Origin: Bifidobacterium sp.
GTDB taxonomy: Bacteria; Actinomycetota; Actinomycetes; Actinomycetales; Bifidobacteriaceae
Assembly: GCF_022640935.1 (NCBI RefSeq)
Contig: NZ_JALCCV010000015.1
Span: forward strand, 1-45,593
Direction of reading: 5' to 3'
Length of the DNA stretch: 45,593 nt
In this document: positions 35,485 to 43,156 of the stretch, piece by piece
Numbering within the stretch: position 1 is the stretch's first letter
Layout of the letters: every line of letters starts with the position of its first letter
Notes under the pieces: generated by a model
The model's database searches: none
Told to the model about the DNA's origin: nothing
Seen by the model: the letters and a program-made list of their open reading frames with translations, nothing else
Translations under genes and position numbers: made by a program

Positions 35485-37040
35485 TGTGGCTCCTTGGAAT
35501 TAGTGGTGGCTGCAGCGGTGCCGGCGGATGTTGCGCCCATGGGCGCAACCGTGTGGATGCCCGCGGCCGCGTCCGCGCGTGCGAATGCGCCGTCGTTGTA
35601 CACCAATCTGCCGGAGAGCACAGTGGCGCGGTTGGTGCCCGCCCCATGGCGTACCAAGGTCTCGATGGTCTCCTCGATCTTCGCTGGCGACGTAGTGTTG
35701 GTCGGCACGTCGAAGAAGGCCAGATCGGCCAAGGCGCCAGAATTGATCTGGCCGATACGGTTGACGCCAACGTGCATACCCATGGCCTCGGCCCCGCCGA
35801 GCGTCATCATGCGGATAAGCCGATGTGTCAGATCGTCGCCGTTGTATCCTTGCTCGCGCGCCAGATCGTAAAGCATTGCCACATCGTCGAGCACGTCGAG
35901 GCTGGGCGAGCTGGACAGCGAATCGGTACCGACGCTAAGCAGATTGCCCTCATCGAGATATTCGCGCACCGGCGCATCCCTGCCGGTGTTGGTGATGCGA
36001 TTGGAACGCGGGCACAGCGCCACGCCGACGCCGCGCTGGCGCAGGATACGGCGGTCTTCCCTGTCGGCCCACACGCCATGCGCGATATGCACATCAGGTC
36101 CCAGCGAGCCAAGCTGGTCAACGAACTGGATAGCGGAGGCGCCTTTGCCGCTCGATTTGAGCTGGCGGTAGCTGTCCCACGTCTCGCGGTTCCAGTCATC
36201 GCTGGAATATGTGGTGAGTACCGGAGGATATGTGCCGGCCTCCAACGGCGTCTCCGCCAAATGGATATGCAGACGCATATTGAGCTGCCGAGCGATGTCG
36301 GGAAGGTCTACGAACGGCTCGGATTCCAGCGTATACGGGGCGTGCGGGCTGATGCCGAGGCTGGGCAGCCGTCTGCGGCTCATCTCGCGCAGCTGACGGC
36401 GCAATTCGAACCGTCCTGTGGCCTGCCACTCGTCGTTATGCCAACCCATCACCTCCCAATAGGCAATGCCGTGCAATCCTTGCGAGCCCAAGGCGTCGGC
36501 AGCCTGCAAGTCGGTGACGATATCGGCTGCGGCGGTAGTGCCCGCCTCCACGAGCATGCGTGCGCCGCGATCAGCCCACGGTTTCCACGGCTGATTGTCT
36601 TTTGCCAGCGCGTAGACGCTGTTGAACGCCAGCTCCCAATCGCGAAAACGCCCGTATGTGCCTTTGCCTACCGCCTCCATGCCGGTGTATTGCAGATGGG
36701 TGTGCGCGTTGATGAGGCCTGGCGTGAGCACGCCGTCCCAGTGCCATTCGGCGATTGCGGCGCCCGACGTGGTTTCCTGTTTCACCGCATTCAGCACCCA
36801 GCGGCGTTTGCCGACATGCATGACGCGGTCGCCGTGCACCGCAACCGCACCGTCGACGATCACCGGCCCGGTCACGGGAATCACGAGTTTGGCTGAATAT
36901 ATGGTGACTTCGCTCATGAGGTCGCTGCTGGCTGCTGGATTGGTGACGGGCGCGTCGCTGATGACATGTGGGGTATCGGTGACGTGTGGAATATTGGTGG
37001 TGTTTGCGGCATCCACGGCTTCGACTGTATTCGCGGTCAT
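35481..37040 (-). CDS. Amidohydrolase, MTA/S-adenosylhomocysteine deaminase-like
   Basis: 519-aa amidohydrolase-superfamily enzyme. Metal ligands are visible in GLINAHTHLQYTG, ISPHAPYT, RLHIHLAET and the catalytic-Asp motif SVGTDSLSSSPSLD. The family includes deaminases of 5-methylthioadenosine, S-adenosylhomocysteine, 5-deoxyadenosine and aminofutalosine, and triazine hydrolases; sequence alone does not choose among them. Context does suggest a substrate: its ATG 37040 overlaps the stop of an S-adenosylhomocysteine hydrolase-like gene. That pairing recalls the archaeal route in which S-adenosylhomocysteine is deaminated before hydrolysis. The first 40 residues are an Ala/Thr-rich extension. 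Confidence 0.85.
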   Translation of the reverse strand: MTANTVEAVDAANTTNIPHVTDTPHVISDAPVTNPAASSDLMSEVTIYSAKLVIPVTGPVIVDGAVAVHGDRVMHVGKRRWVLNAVKQETTSGAAIAEWHWDGVLTPGLINAHTHLQYTGMEAVGKGTYGRFRDWELAFNSVYALAKDNQPWKPWADRGARMLVEAGTTAAADIVTDLQAADALGSQGLHGIAYWEVMGWHNDEWQATGRFELRRQLREMSRRRLPSLGISPHAPYTLESEPFVDLPDIARQLNMRLHIHLAETPLEAGTYPPVLTTYSSDDWNRETWDSYRQLKSSGKGASAIQFVDQLGSLGPDVHIAHGVWADREDRRILRQRGVGVALCPRSNRITNTGRDAPVREYLDEGNLLSVGTDSLSSSPSLDVLDDVAMLYDLAREQGYNGDDLTHRLIRMMTLGGAEAMGMHVGVNRIGQINSGALADLAFFDVPTNTTSPAKIEETIETLVRHGAGTNRATVLSGRLVYNDGAFARADAAAGIHTVAPMGATSAGTAAATTNSKEPQ

Positions 37041-38626
37041 GCGGCTTCCTCGTTTCCCCTGCATGAGCGCGTGCGTGCCGCGTCCTCTTCTGCGAAGCGC
37101 GTCAGCCGCCAGTCGTAGCCGTTATCCACGGTTGCGTGACTGGCATGGCAGCCACGGGCTTCCAAAGCGATCGTCGCGATGCGGCGGTCGGATTGCGCGT
37201 CGAGCCGCAGCAAGCCGGGATCCAGTTCGTCGCAATGCTGCAGCAGATAGGTCACGGCGCTGACCTGCACGGCGAAGCTCAAGTCCATGATCTCGATGGG
37301 GTTGCCGCCGCCCACGGTGTAGTTCACGCCGTCCCCGTCGGCGATGAGCGTGATGGTCGGGCCGTTGGAAACGGTCAGTGTCATGCTGTCGCGACCGATC
37401 TGTGGCACGAAGTCAGGGATGTCGTCCAACGCGATCTCGTTCGCGATGCCGCCGATGACGCTCAGTACGGCTCCACCGCGCATGCGCTGAAGATGATCGA
37501 GCGTGATGGTATGCCGCACGCCGGTCGCGGAGATGACAATGTCGGCCGCAGGCAGTGCGTCGTCAATGTCTTGGGCAGCGAAGCCTTCGAACACCGCTTT
37601 CAGACAGGCCACAGGGTCTGTATCGCAGATGGTGACCTGCGCACCAAGCGCTCGGATTCTGAGCGCGAACCCCCGCCCGACCGGCCCGTAGCCGATTACG
37701 GCGACCTTGGCACCTGCAAAAACATGCTCGCCCAGGATTCGCTGCAATGTGGTTACACAGGTCTCTCCAGTGCCATGCGCGTTGTCGAAGCCGGTTTTGA
37801 GCGTACTGTCGTTAACCGCCACCACCGGATAGTTCAGTTCGTCGGCGTCCTGCATCGCCTGGAAGGCGCGCACGCCGCTGGTGGTCTCCTCAGCCACGCC
37901 GATTAGCCTGCGCATCAACTCGGGGCGTTCGAGCGAGGCGAGGCGGGCGAAACTCGCGCCGTCGTCGACGATGATCTCGGGGCGTATTTCGTCAAGAAGT
38001 CGCAGCGCCGCCTCATGAGTCTGCCGGGCGTCCCAGCCGGTGTCCGCCTCGACGACGATGCCCTCAGCACGCAACTGGCGTGCCACGCGTTGATCAGTCG
38101 TATCCGGGCCGCCGAACACGCCGACGATCGCGCCGGCTGCATGCAGTGCGCGCAGCAGCACGGCGGTTTTCGGTTCGAGAATCAGGCAGACGGCGATGCG
38201 CACGCCTGTGAAATCGATCTCGCCGCGCAGCTGGGCCATCAGTGTGCGCAGCACGACCATATGCTCCTGAGCATAATCCATGGCGGCAGCACCTGTCGCC
38301 AGGCGCATGTCCGGCACCTGATCGGCAGATATCGTCGCATCGATGAGGAACTGGCCGGGGTCGGGCTGCGACGGCTGGTCAGCGTCGACAGGCACCATAC
38401 CCCATTGCTGCGCCGCAGCCGGCATGAGAGGAACCGATGATTGCGCCTGCGATGAGGATTGTGCGGCGATAGGCGCTGGCTCAGCAGTCGATCGCGACGC
38501 AGTGGATGCTGACAATGCGTCGACCGTCTCAGGCAGCACAATGTGTGCCCCGGCCAGCGATCGATTGGTGCGCTGCGAATATCGGCAGGCCCATGATGCA
38601 AAATCGGCGGCCCTCTCGGTAGTCAT
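37037..38626 (-). CDS. S-adenosylhomocysteine hydrolase-like enzyme
   Basis: 529-aa NAD-dependent hydrolase family member. Conserved parts: GVAEETTSGVRAF, AVNDSTLKTGFDN (keeping the Lys and Asp of the active site), the NAD-binding VIGYGPVGRGFALRIRALGA and a following acidic residue in CDTDP. Differences from classical enzymes: the NAD-domain entry reads HGTGET where YGCRES is usual, a Ser/Ala/Gln-rich insertion sits at about 40-85, and the conserved C-terminal Lys/Tyr tail is missing. This supports a divergent member, possibly acting on S-inosylhomocysteine, and I leave the symbol empty. AAGGAG precedes ATG 38626. It is the first gene of the operon with the deaminase and cupin. Confidence 0.82.
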   Translation of the reverse strand: MTTERAADFASWACRYSQRTNRSLAGAHIVLPETVDALSASTASRSTAEPAPIAAQSSSQAQSSVPLMPAAAQQWGMVPVDADQPSQPDPGQFLIDATISADQVPDMRLATGAAAMDYAQEHMVVLRTLMAQLRGEIDFTGVRIAVCLILEPKTAVLLRALHAAGAIVGVFGGPDTTDQRVARQLRAEGIVVEADTGWDARQTHEAALRLLDEIRPEIIVDDGASFARLASLERPELMRRLIGVAEETTSGVRAFQAMQDADELNYPVVAVNDSTLKTGFDNAHGTGETCVTTLQRILGEHVFAGAKVAVIGYGPVGRGFALRIRALGAQVTICDTDPVACLKAVFEGFAAQDIDDALPAADIVISATGVRHTITLDHLQRMRGGAVLSVIGGIANEIALDDIPDFVPQIGRDSMTLTVSNGPTITLIADGDGVNYTVGGGNPIEIMDLSFAVQVSAVTYLLQHCDELDPGLLRLDAQSDRRIATIALEARGCHASHATVDNGYDWRLTRFAEEDAARTRSCRGNEEAA

Positions 38627-38681
38627 GGTGATACGTCTCCTTGCATGCGGCGTAGGGCATGGCATCATATGTTGATTGCCA

Positions 38682-38749
38682 TGTGTTATTTAACTCAGTG
38701 TTGATTACTCTATGCCGATCACTCTGTGTTATTTAACTCAATGTTGATT
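38682..38749. promoter_or_regulatory. Two 25-nt direct repeats upstream of the hydrolase operon
   Basis: Two copies of a 25-nt sequence, at 38682-38706 and 38725-38749, differ at one position (core GTTATTTAACTCA(G/A)TGTT). They start 43 bp apart, about four helical turns, so both face the same side of the DNA. They lie 56-123 bp upstream of the ATG of the S-adenosylhomocysteine hydrolase-like gene. This is what a cooperative operator looks like. The repeats are visible; the regulator is unknown. Confidence 0.7.
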
Positions 38750-38824
38750 GTCCAGCTGCATGCCAGTCTAGTGGCATCACGCAGAGTGTACAGTTCCCCT
38801 GCCTGTGATTTTCGCCATGAGGCT

Positions 38825-38852
38825 CCCTGTATGCGATTCCCTGTATGCGATT
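38825..38852. repeat. Tandem 14-nt direct repeat
   Basis: CCCTGTATGCGATT occurs twice head to tail (38825-38838 and 38839-38852), between the MFS gene's 3' end and the hydrolase operon promoter region. No function is evident; it could be replication slippage. Confidence 0.7.
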
Positions 38853-38915
38853 TGCCATTGCATGATTTCAGCCATGCCGCGCCTCATTGCGCGCCATCCC
38901 GTTCGGTTCAGATTC

Positions 38916-40223
38916 TCAGGCCTTGGTCTGCCCGCCTTCGGCTGCCGACACCCCTTGCGTAGCCTCATCGACAGTAGTCTGGAGCGCCTCGAACGACTTG
39001 GAATCCTCGGGCACATTGGTTTCAGTCTCCTCGTCCGGCACGTTCCATGGGCGTGTGGCAGCCACGAGCGCCGCGATCATGGCGATTGCAGCACCGCCCA
39101 GGAATACGCCCGCGACCCCGATGCGCTGCGCGATGACGCCGCCGAGCGCCATGCCTACAGGCAGTGCGGCCTGTGTGCCGGTGAGCAACGCGCCGTTGAC
39201 CCTGCCCAGCAGGTGCTCGGGCGTGAAACGCTGCACGGTGGTCGCGATCGTCACGTTCACGATTCCGGCGGCAAGCCCCATCACGAGAATCATCGCCAGC
39301 GTAAGCCAGAGCGAAGGAAACAGCGCAAGGATCGCAATCGACCCAGCCATACCCAGCAGCGGGCCGATCAGTTTGGCCTTGAACGGTGCGCGCTGCAATG
39401 CGAATACGGCGACATTGCCCAGGATGATGCCGATCATCAGCACGATCTGGATGGAACTGTATGCGAATGCGGAGGCGTGCAAAACCTGCTGTACCCACAG
39501 CACATCCAGGCTCATCACCGGGCCGAGCGCGAAGTTGACGACGAGGGCGAGCAGAATGACGCCGAGCATCAGGCTATTGCCACGGATGTAGTCGATTCCC
39601 TGCCGCCAGCCGTGCGCATCCTCGTTCGCAGCAGGCTCGTAGGTTTCCGCATGCACATGCATAAGTGCACCCACGCATGCAAGGGACGCCAGAAACGTCA
39701 AAGCGTTGATCGCGGTGAACGTCGCCAGCGGCATCAGGGCGACGATGGCACCGCCGATGAGTGTGCCCGCCATCTGCATGGACATGGACACGCCCTGGTA
39801 CATGCCATTGACCCGTTCGAGCGAATCGTCATCGGCCAGCTGTGGGATCAGCGCGTTGACTGCAGGCATGAAGAACATGCCGACCAGTCGCGTCAGCAGC
39901 ACGATGGCGGCCAGTCCCACCACCGTGGGAGGAACCGCTGCATACAGGAAGGTCGCCGCAAGCATGATGGCCGTCTGCACTGCGTCGACGCCAAGCATCA
40001 ATGGCATGCGCCGATGCCGGTCGGCCACCCCGCCGGTGAACACCATGGTCAGGCTGGTGGAAGCGAACAATGCGGAGAATATGCCGATGATGGCCGCATT
40101 CTGCGTCAATTTGGCGATGTACCAGTCCGCCGCCAGCATGAATAGGTTGTCGCCGAGCTGCGAAGCCCCCTCGCCCGCCAGCAGAATCGGAATACTCCAG
40201 CGCGAAGTTGGCTTATGTCCCAT
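38916..40223 (-). CDS. MFS exporter (EntS/MefA-like)
   Basis: 435-aa protein with about twelve membrane segments. It has the loop motif GGVADRHRRMPLMLGVD between helices 2 and 3, and an opening GEGASQLGDNLFMLAADWY typical of the MFS_3/EntS-MefA group of small-molecule exporters. I chose ATG 40223, preceded by GAAGG; an in-frame ATG at 40262 lies inside the peptidase gene. It begins 17 bp after the M16 peptidase stop on the same strand, so it is likely part of the same transcript and is a candidate exporter or immunity function for the peptide product. Its GC-rich codon use differs from the AT-rich genes upstream, so it may be a resident gene captured by the cluster. Confidence 0.85.
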   Translation of the reverse strand: MGHKPTSRWSIPILLAGEGASQLGDNLFMLAADWYIAKLTQNAAIIGIFSALFASTSLTMVFTGGVADRHRRMPLMLGVDAVQTAIMLAATFLYAAVPPTVVGLAAIVLLTRLVGMFFMPAVNALIPQLADDDSLERVNGMYQGVSMSMQMAGTLIGGAIVALMPLATFTAINALTFLASLACVGALMHVHAETYEPAANEDAHGWRQGIDYIRGNSLMLGVILLALVVNFALGPVMSLDVLWVQQVLHASAFAYSSIQIVLMIGIILGNVAVFALQRAPFKAKLIGPLLGMAGSIAILALFPSLWLTLAMILVMGLAAGIVNVTIATTVQRFTPEHLLGRVNGALLTGTQAALPVGMALGGVIAQRIGVAGVFLGGAAIAMIAALVAATRPWNVPDEETETNVPEDSKSFEALQTTVDEATQGVSAAEGGQTKA

Positions 40224-40239
40224 AGTCAGCCCTTCATTA

Positions 40240-41415
40240 TCACTGTTGGACAGTGTAGACACTGTTCTTCTCCTCTCCTATTGAGCGGACGAGCTCGATG
40301 AAGTTAGCCTTTATATGTATATCTAGATGTGAAGGAAGCTCAATAATTGATTCCTGTTTTTCTGGCATATGAGAAAAACTTCGTATAGATTTTTGAACGC
40401 CATCAAATAAGAGGCTCTGGCGAAAGTGGACATATTGATATTGGGTTTCGGCCAAAGCTTCTAGTTCAGACGCTGGGAAGTTTGATAGTGATCGAAGTTT
40501 CTGTTGAAGCATTGTAACAAAGTTACTGGCTGATTTTCCTCCTACGTTCGTCAAAATCTGTATAAAACATTTGTCGCCATATAACAACGGGCGAACGATA
40601 ATGTCGTAAATTCCGTCGACTACGCTGCGAAGTTCACCCTTCAAGTTAAAGCCTCGATTTGTTGTCAATAGAGTGAGCAGCATGCTTGTTGCGATTATGT
40701 CTCGAGAGGCTATATCAGGTAACGGAAAAATGAATGAGATCGAAGAAATTGTAGGATCTGAACTTTTCTTTTGCTCAGTACTGAGCGCATGAAACATTGG
40801 AGAAACTAATCCCTCTTCCTTGTTTCCAAACGACAGTATAATATTAGTATTTATTTTTTCTACATATTTATGAAGGAATTCGACATCGTCGCCAACAGCA
40901 TAACAAACTGCATTTTGTACTTTACGCAACTCTTTAAGACTTGAAAAGACATCATCTAACGAAAACGAGGACACGGTATGTGAATCCCCCATGATCGGGT
41001 CGTGCCCTTGTCGCTCATCAAAAGCTAAGGCCAAAGCCTCGTTGATAAAAACTGAGATGGAATCGTGAGAGTATTCCCGAATCTCTTGAATTACTGTAGA
41101 TTTTTCATCTTCCAGATCTTTTTTGCTTGGATGGAAAAAGAATATTTCATTCAAGAAATTTTCGGCACAGGATTTGAAAACTTCGGATGGGCATAGCAAA
41201 ATGAATGATGTTTCCGATCGGGTGGTTTCACCTTGGAATTCCCCATTAGCTGTTCGAATATTGTCTAGATACGGAGAAGAGGCGTGAAGTAGTATATGCT
41301 CAACTAGGTGCGTGACACCGATCTTGTCTTTCGGGTCTAAATTTGCTCCGCGATGAAACTTGACACATAATCCTGCCACGCCTGAAGATTGCGTTTTTTG
41401 GGTTCTAAGATACAT
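40240..41415 (-). CDS. M16-family zinc metallopeptidase of the ThiF/precursor cluster
   Basis: 391-aa protein with the inverted zinc motif HLVEH at residues 36-40 (HxxEH) and downstream DLEDEKSTVIQEI (about 100-112), the region that supplies the third zinc ligand in the family. The rest follows an M16-like half: GFNLKGELRSVVDGIYDIIVRP resembles the second subdomain. M16 enzymes occur in PQQ, subtilosin and other peptide pathways, where they trim the precursor. It overlaps the ThiF-like gene by 11 nt. The AT-rich codon use matches that gene and the precursor. The likely role is leader removal or precursor trimming. No signal peptide is seen, so it acts in the cytoplasm. Confidence 0.85.
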   Translation of the reverse strand: MYLRTQKTQSSGVAGLCVKFHRGANLDPKDKIGVTHLVEHILLHASSPYLDNIRTANGEFQGETTRSETSFILLCPSEVFKSCAENFLNEIFFFHPSKKDLEDEKSTVIQEIREYSHDSISVFINEALALAFDERQGHDPIMGDSHTVSSFSLDDVFSSLKELRKVQNAVCYAVGDDVEFLHKYVEKINTNIILSFGNKEEGLVSPMFHALSTEQKKSSDPTISSISFIFPLPDIASRDIIATSMLLTLLTTNRGFNLKGELRSVVDGIYDIIVRPLLYGDKCFIQILTNVGGKSASNFVTMLQQKLRSLSNFPASELEALAETQYQYVHFRQSLLFDGVQKSIRSFSHMPEKQESIIELPSHLDIHIKANFIELVRSIGEEKNSVYTVQQ

Positions 41416-42550
41416 TTGTACCTTGACTTTCTATTGAGATAAGTTTCCAGAGATCTCGCTGAGAATTGTTGGGTGGCGATTGTCTTCCGCAAGTTGGACA
41501 GGCCGAATCACGCTGAAAATGCACGAACTTGTCTTCTTGCATTGCATCAAAATCAAACCTGTATAGGATACCTCCGGAAGCTGTATTGAATATGCACTTC
41601 TGAAGCCATTTCTGTACTATCCAAGAGGCCTCTATTGCTGCGCTGACTGCATTTGTCGGAGTGATGGGAGAAAAATCTGCCTTCTTTAGTGCAGCTACCA
41701 GTTGTGTCAAACCATTGGCAGCTTCTGACGATAATAGGCAATCCGCACAACCTGTTATATCTGGATCAACGATGAAAGCCTTTGCTGAATCTCTGGAAGA
41801 AAATGCATATAAGCTCGGAATGCTTTTTATATAACAGGCGCGGTTGACTATTCGCTGCGCCACATAAGGTGGCTCGTCCATGCAGCAGAACACCCAGTCC
41901 GTTTCATTAACCTCTGCCAACGCGTCAGCAACATTATGTATTCTTGCCACTGAAGTTTGCACTTGGCATTTTTTACATCTGCTGTTGATATGCTTCTGCA
42001 GGGCCAGTACCTTGGGATGTCCTACATCTTCTTGTGTGTAAACCAATTGATGGTCGAGGTTCTGCAGATCGACAATATCAGGATCGACTATCTTTAGTGA
42101 ACCCACTCCAAGTTCTGCCAATTCAAGCGCAATGAGGCAACCCCCGACCCCACTACCTAAAACCGCTACAGTAAGTCCCTGAAGCCATCTAACTGTCTTT
42201 TCACCATCAACGCCCTTTCCATAATATAACGTAAAATCAGATTTCCGTTTTTCGTACTCATCTAGCTCATGAAAAGGTTTTGAGAGAAAAGTCACAGCAC
42301 CTATTTTCTCTAGCTTAGCTAAGACTTTTCTGTAGGAATCAAAAGACAAACACTGCTGAGGATGATACAAGTCGTAAACCTGTCGGACACTATGCTCCCC
42401 ATCTAGCAATTTAAGTAGGCGATACCACTTTTTAGAGGAATCCATTATGGAATAAATGTCGTTATCATCAGTCCCAATCCTGGTCTCATTATTTTGCATA
42501 TGATAAATAAACCGATTTCTCGGTATCATTGGGTATAAGGATTCGAACAC
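41405..42550 (-). CDS. ThiF/E1-like adenylating enzyme with N-terminal peptide-recognition region
   Basis: 381 aa from GTG 42550, which follows GGAAG with 6-nt spacing; an ATG at 42610 lies inside a hairpin and I reject it. Residues about 10-90 look like a winged-helix RRE (LLKLLDGEHSVRQVYDLY, then a second helix and LEKIGAVTFL). The E1 domain has the ATP-binding GSGVGG (132-137), VDPD (155-158), NLDHQ (164-168) and Lys180 in DVGHPK. Zinc ligands are CADC (268-271) and CPTC (351-354). The family's usual NLxRQ motif has Arg replaced by His here. Such enzymes activate a carboxylate as acyl-AMP, as in MccB, PaaA and SagC-like proteins. The substrate is probably the 38-aa peptide encoded just upstream. 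Confidence 0.88.
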   Translation of the reverse strand: MFESLYPMIPRNRFIYHMQNNETRIGTDDNDIYSIMDSSKKWYRLLKLLDGEHSVRQVYDLYHPQQCLSFDSYRKVLAKLEKIGAVTFLSKPFHELDEYEKRKSDFTLYYGKGVDGEKTVRWLQGLTVAVLGSGVGGCLIALELAELGVGSLKIVDPDIVDLQNLDHQLVYTQEDVGHPKVLALQKHINSRCKKCQVQTSVARIHNVADALAEVNETDWVFCCMDEPPYVAQRIVNRACYIKSIPSLYAFSSRDSAKAFIVDPDITGCADCLLSSEAANGLTQLVAALKKADFSPITPTNAVSAAIEASWIVQKWLQKCIFNTASGGILYRFDFDAMQEDKFVHFQRDSACPTCGRQSPPNNSQRDLWKLISIESQGTNVS

Positions 42551-42572
42551 TGTACACTTCCATTTACTGGAA

Positions 42573-42610
42573 ATGGGGCTGGCGATAGCAATGCTCTCCG
42601 CCAGCCCCAT
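42573..42610 (-). promoter_or_regulatory. Hairpin between precursor and ThiF-like genes, probable attenuator
   Basis: A perfect 12-bp stem (ATGGGGCTGGCG at 42599-42610 on the minus strand, pairing with 42573-42584) has a 14-nt loop. It lies 30 bp after the precursor stop and 23 bp before the enzyme start. Only TTT follows, so read-through is expected. Such partial terminators give an excess of precursor over enzyme mRNA. Confidence 0.7.
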
Positions 42611-42640
42611 CCAATTAGCCGAGTAAAACGTTATTAGTTA

Positions 42641-42757
42641 CTAGATGAAGTACCAATTCACCACTGTTTTGCTTGCAGCTCTCGAATCCTGCTCCATGTC
42701 GAAAGCTTCGTCTTCAACATATACATCATCAAGAACGTGCGTTGTTGCAAACTGCAT
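42641..42757 (-). CDS. Candidate RiPP precursor peptide, 38 aa
   Basis: Small gene with AAGGAG 8 nt before ATG 42757 (minus strand). The peptide begins MQFATTHVLDDVYV, has an acidic centre (EDEAFDMEQD, residues 15-24), then a Ser/Ala/Lys segment and a strikingly aromatic/hydrophobic end, NWYFI (34-38). It contains no Cys. Its position directly upstream of an RRE-bearing ThiF-like enzyme, separated by an attenuator-like hairpin, strongly suggests a precursor. The acidic stretch could be a leader or, by analogy with pantocin, could contain the modified Glu residues. It is unrelated by eye to the 47-aa peptide at the other end of the accessory block. The function is inferred. Confidence 0.72.
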   Translation of the reverse strand: MQFATTHVLDDVYVEDEAFDMEQDSRAASKTVVNWYFI

Positions 42758-43156
42758 AATTACTCCTTAAAGAAGATTTACCAATCTAATCAATGATAAT
42801 GGTTCACAAGTGTGATTTTTTTGCCTCCCCTGACATTAGGCTAAAACGATACGTTGCCAAAATCACCCCAAGACAACTCATCGTTCCGCTGTGCACCTAT
42901 TACTGATATGCAATAAGCACATATTTAGTATGTGTAGCCGAATGTTACAGAAATGTAACTATAGTGTGAAGAGTGAAAATATATTACATTAGTTTGTCTG
43001 ATCGTCCTAGCGCAGCGTTTTGTATACATACAGTATTATTATGATGAATACAATCCCGAATTTCGACACATGGGTGATATAGAAAAGATTCGAATGCATG
43101 TCGAGCTGAATATGAGTAGTACACATTCAACGATGAAGTTTTTTCATGAGAACTCT
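42758..43156. other. 399-bp AT-rich intergenic region before radA
   Basis: This must contain the promoter of the 38-aa peptide operon. A TTGGCA (minus strand, 42855-42860) has no good -10 partner, so I assign no promoter. A 6-bp inverted repeat with a 4-nt loop, GTTACA GAAA TGTAAC, lies at 42944-42959. Composition changes back to GC-rich at about 43150, where radA ends; this is the right edge of the accessory block. No gene is supported here. Confidence 0.55.

Noticed and set aside
35373..36896. 507-aa plus-strand open frame
   Set aside because: It is the shadow of the amidohydrolase gene, whose metal-binding motifs are clear on the minus strand.
42551..42610. Longer N-terminus for the ThiF-like enzyme from ATG 42610
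   Set aside because: That ATG is inside a strong hairpin without a ribosome binding site; GTG 42550 has a proper one.
17546..43156. Integrase, transposase, att direct repeats or CRISPR in the accessory block
   Set aside because: I looked for them because of the composition mosaic, but saw no recombinase gene, no flanking direct repeat and no repeat-spacer array.
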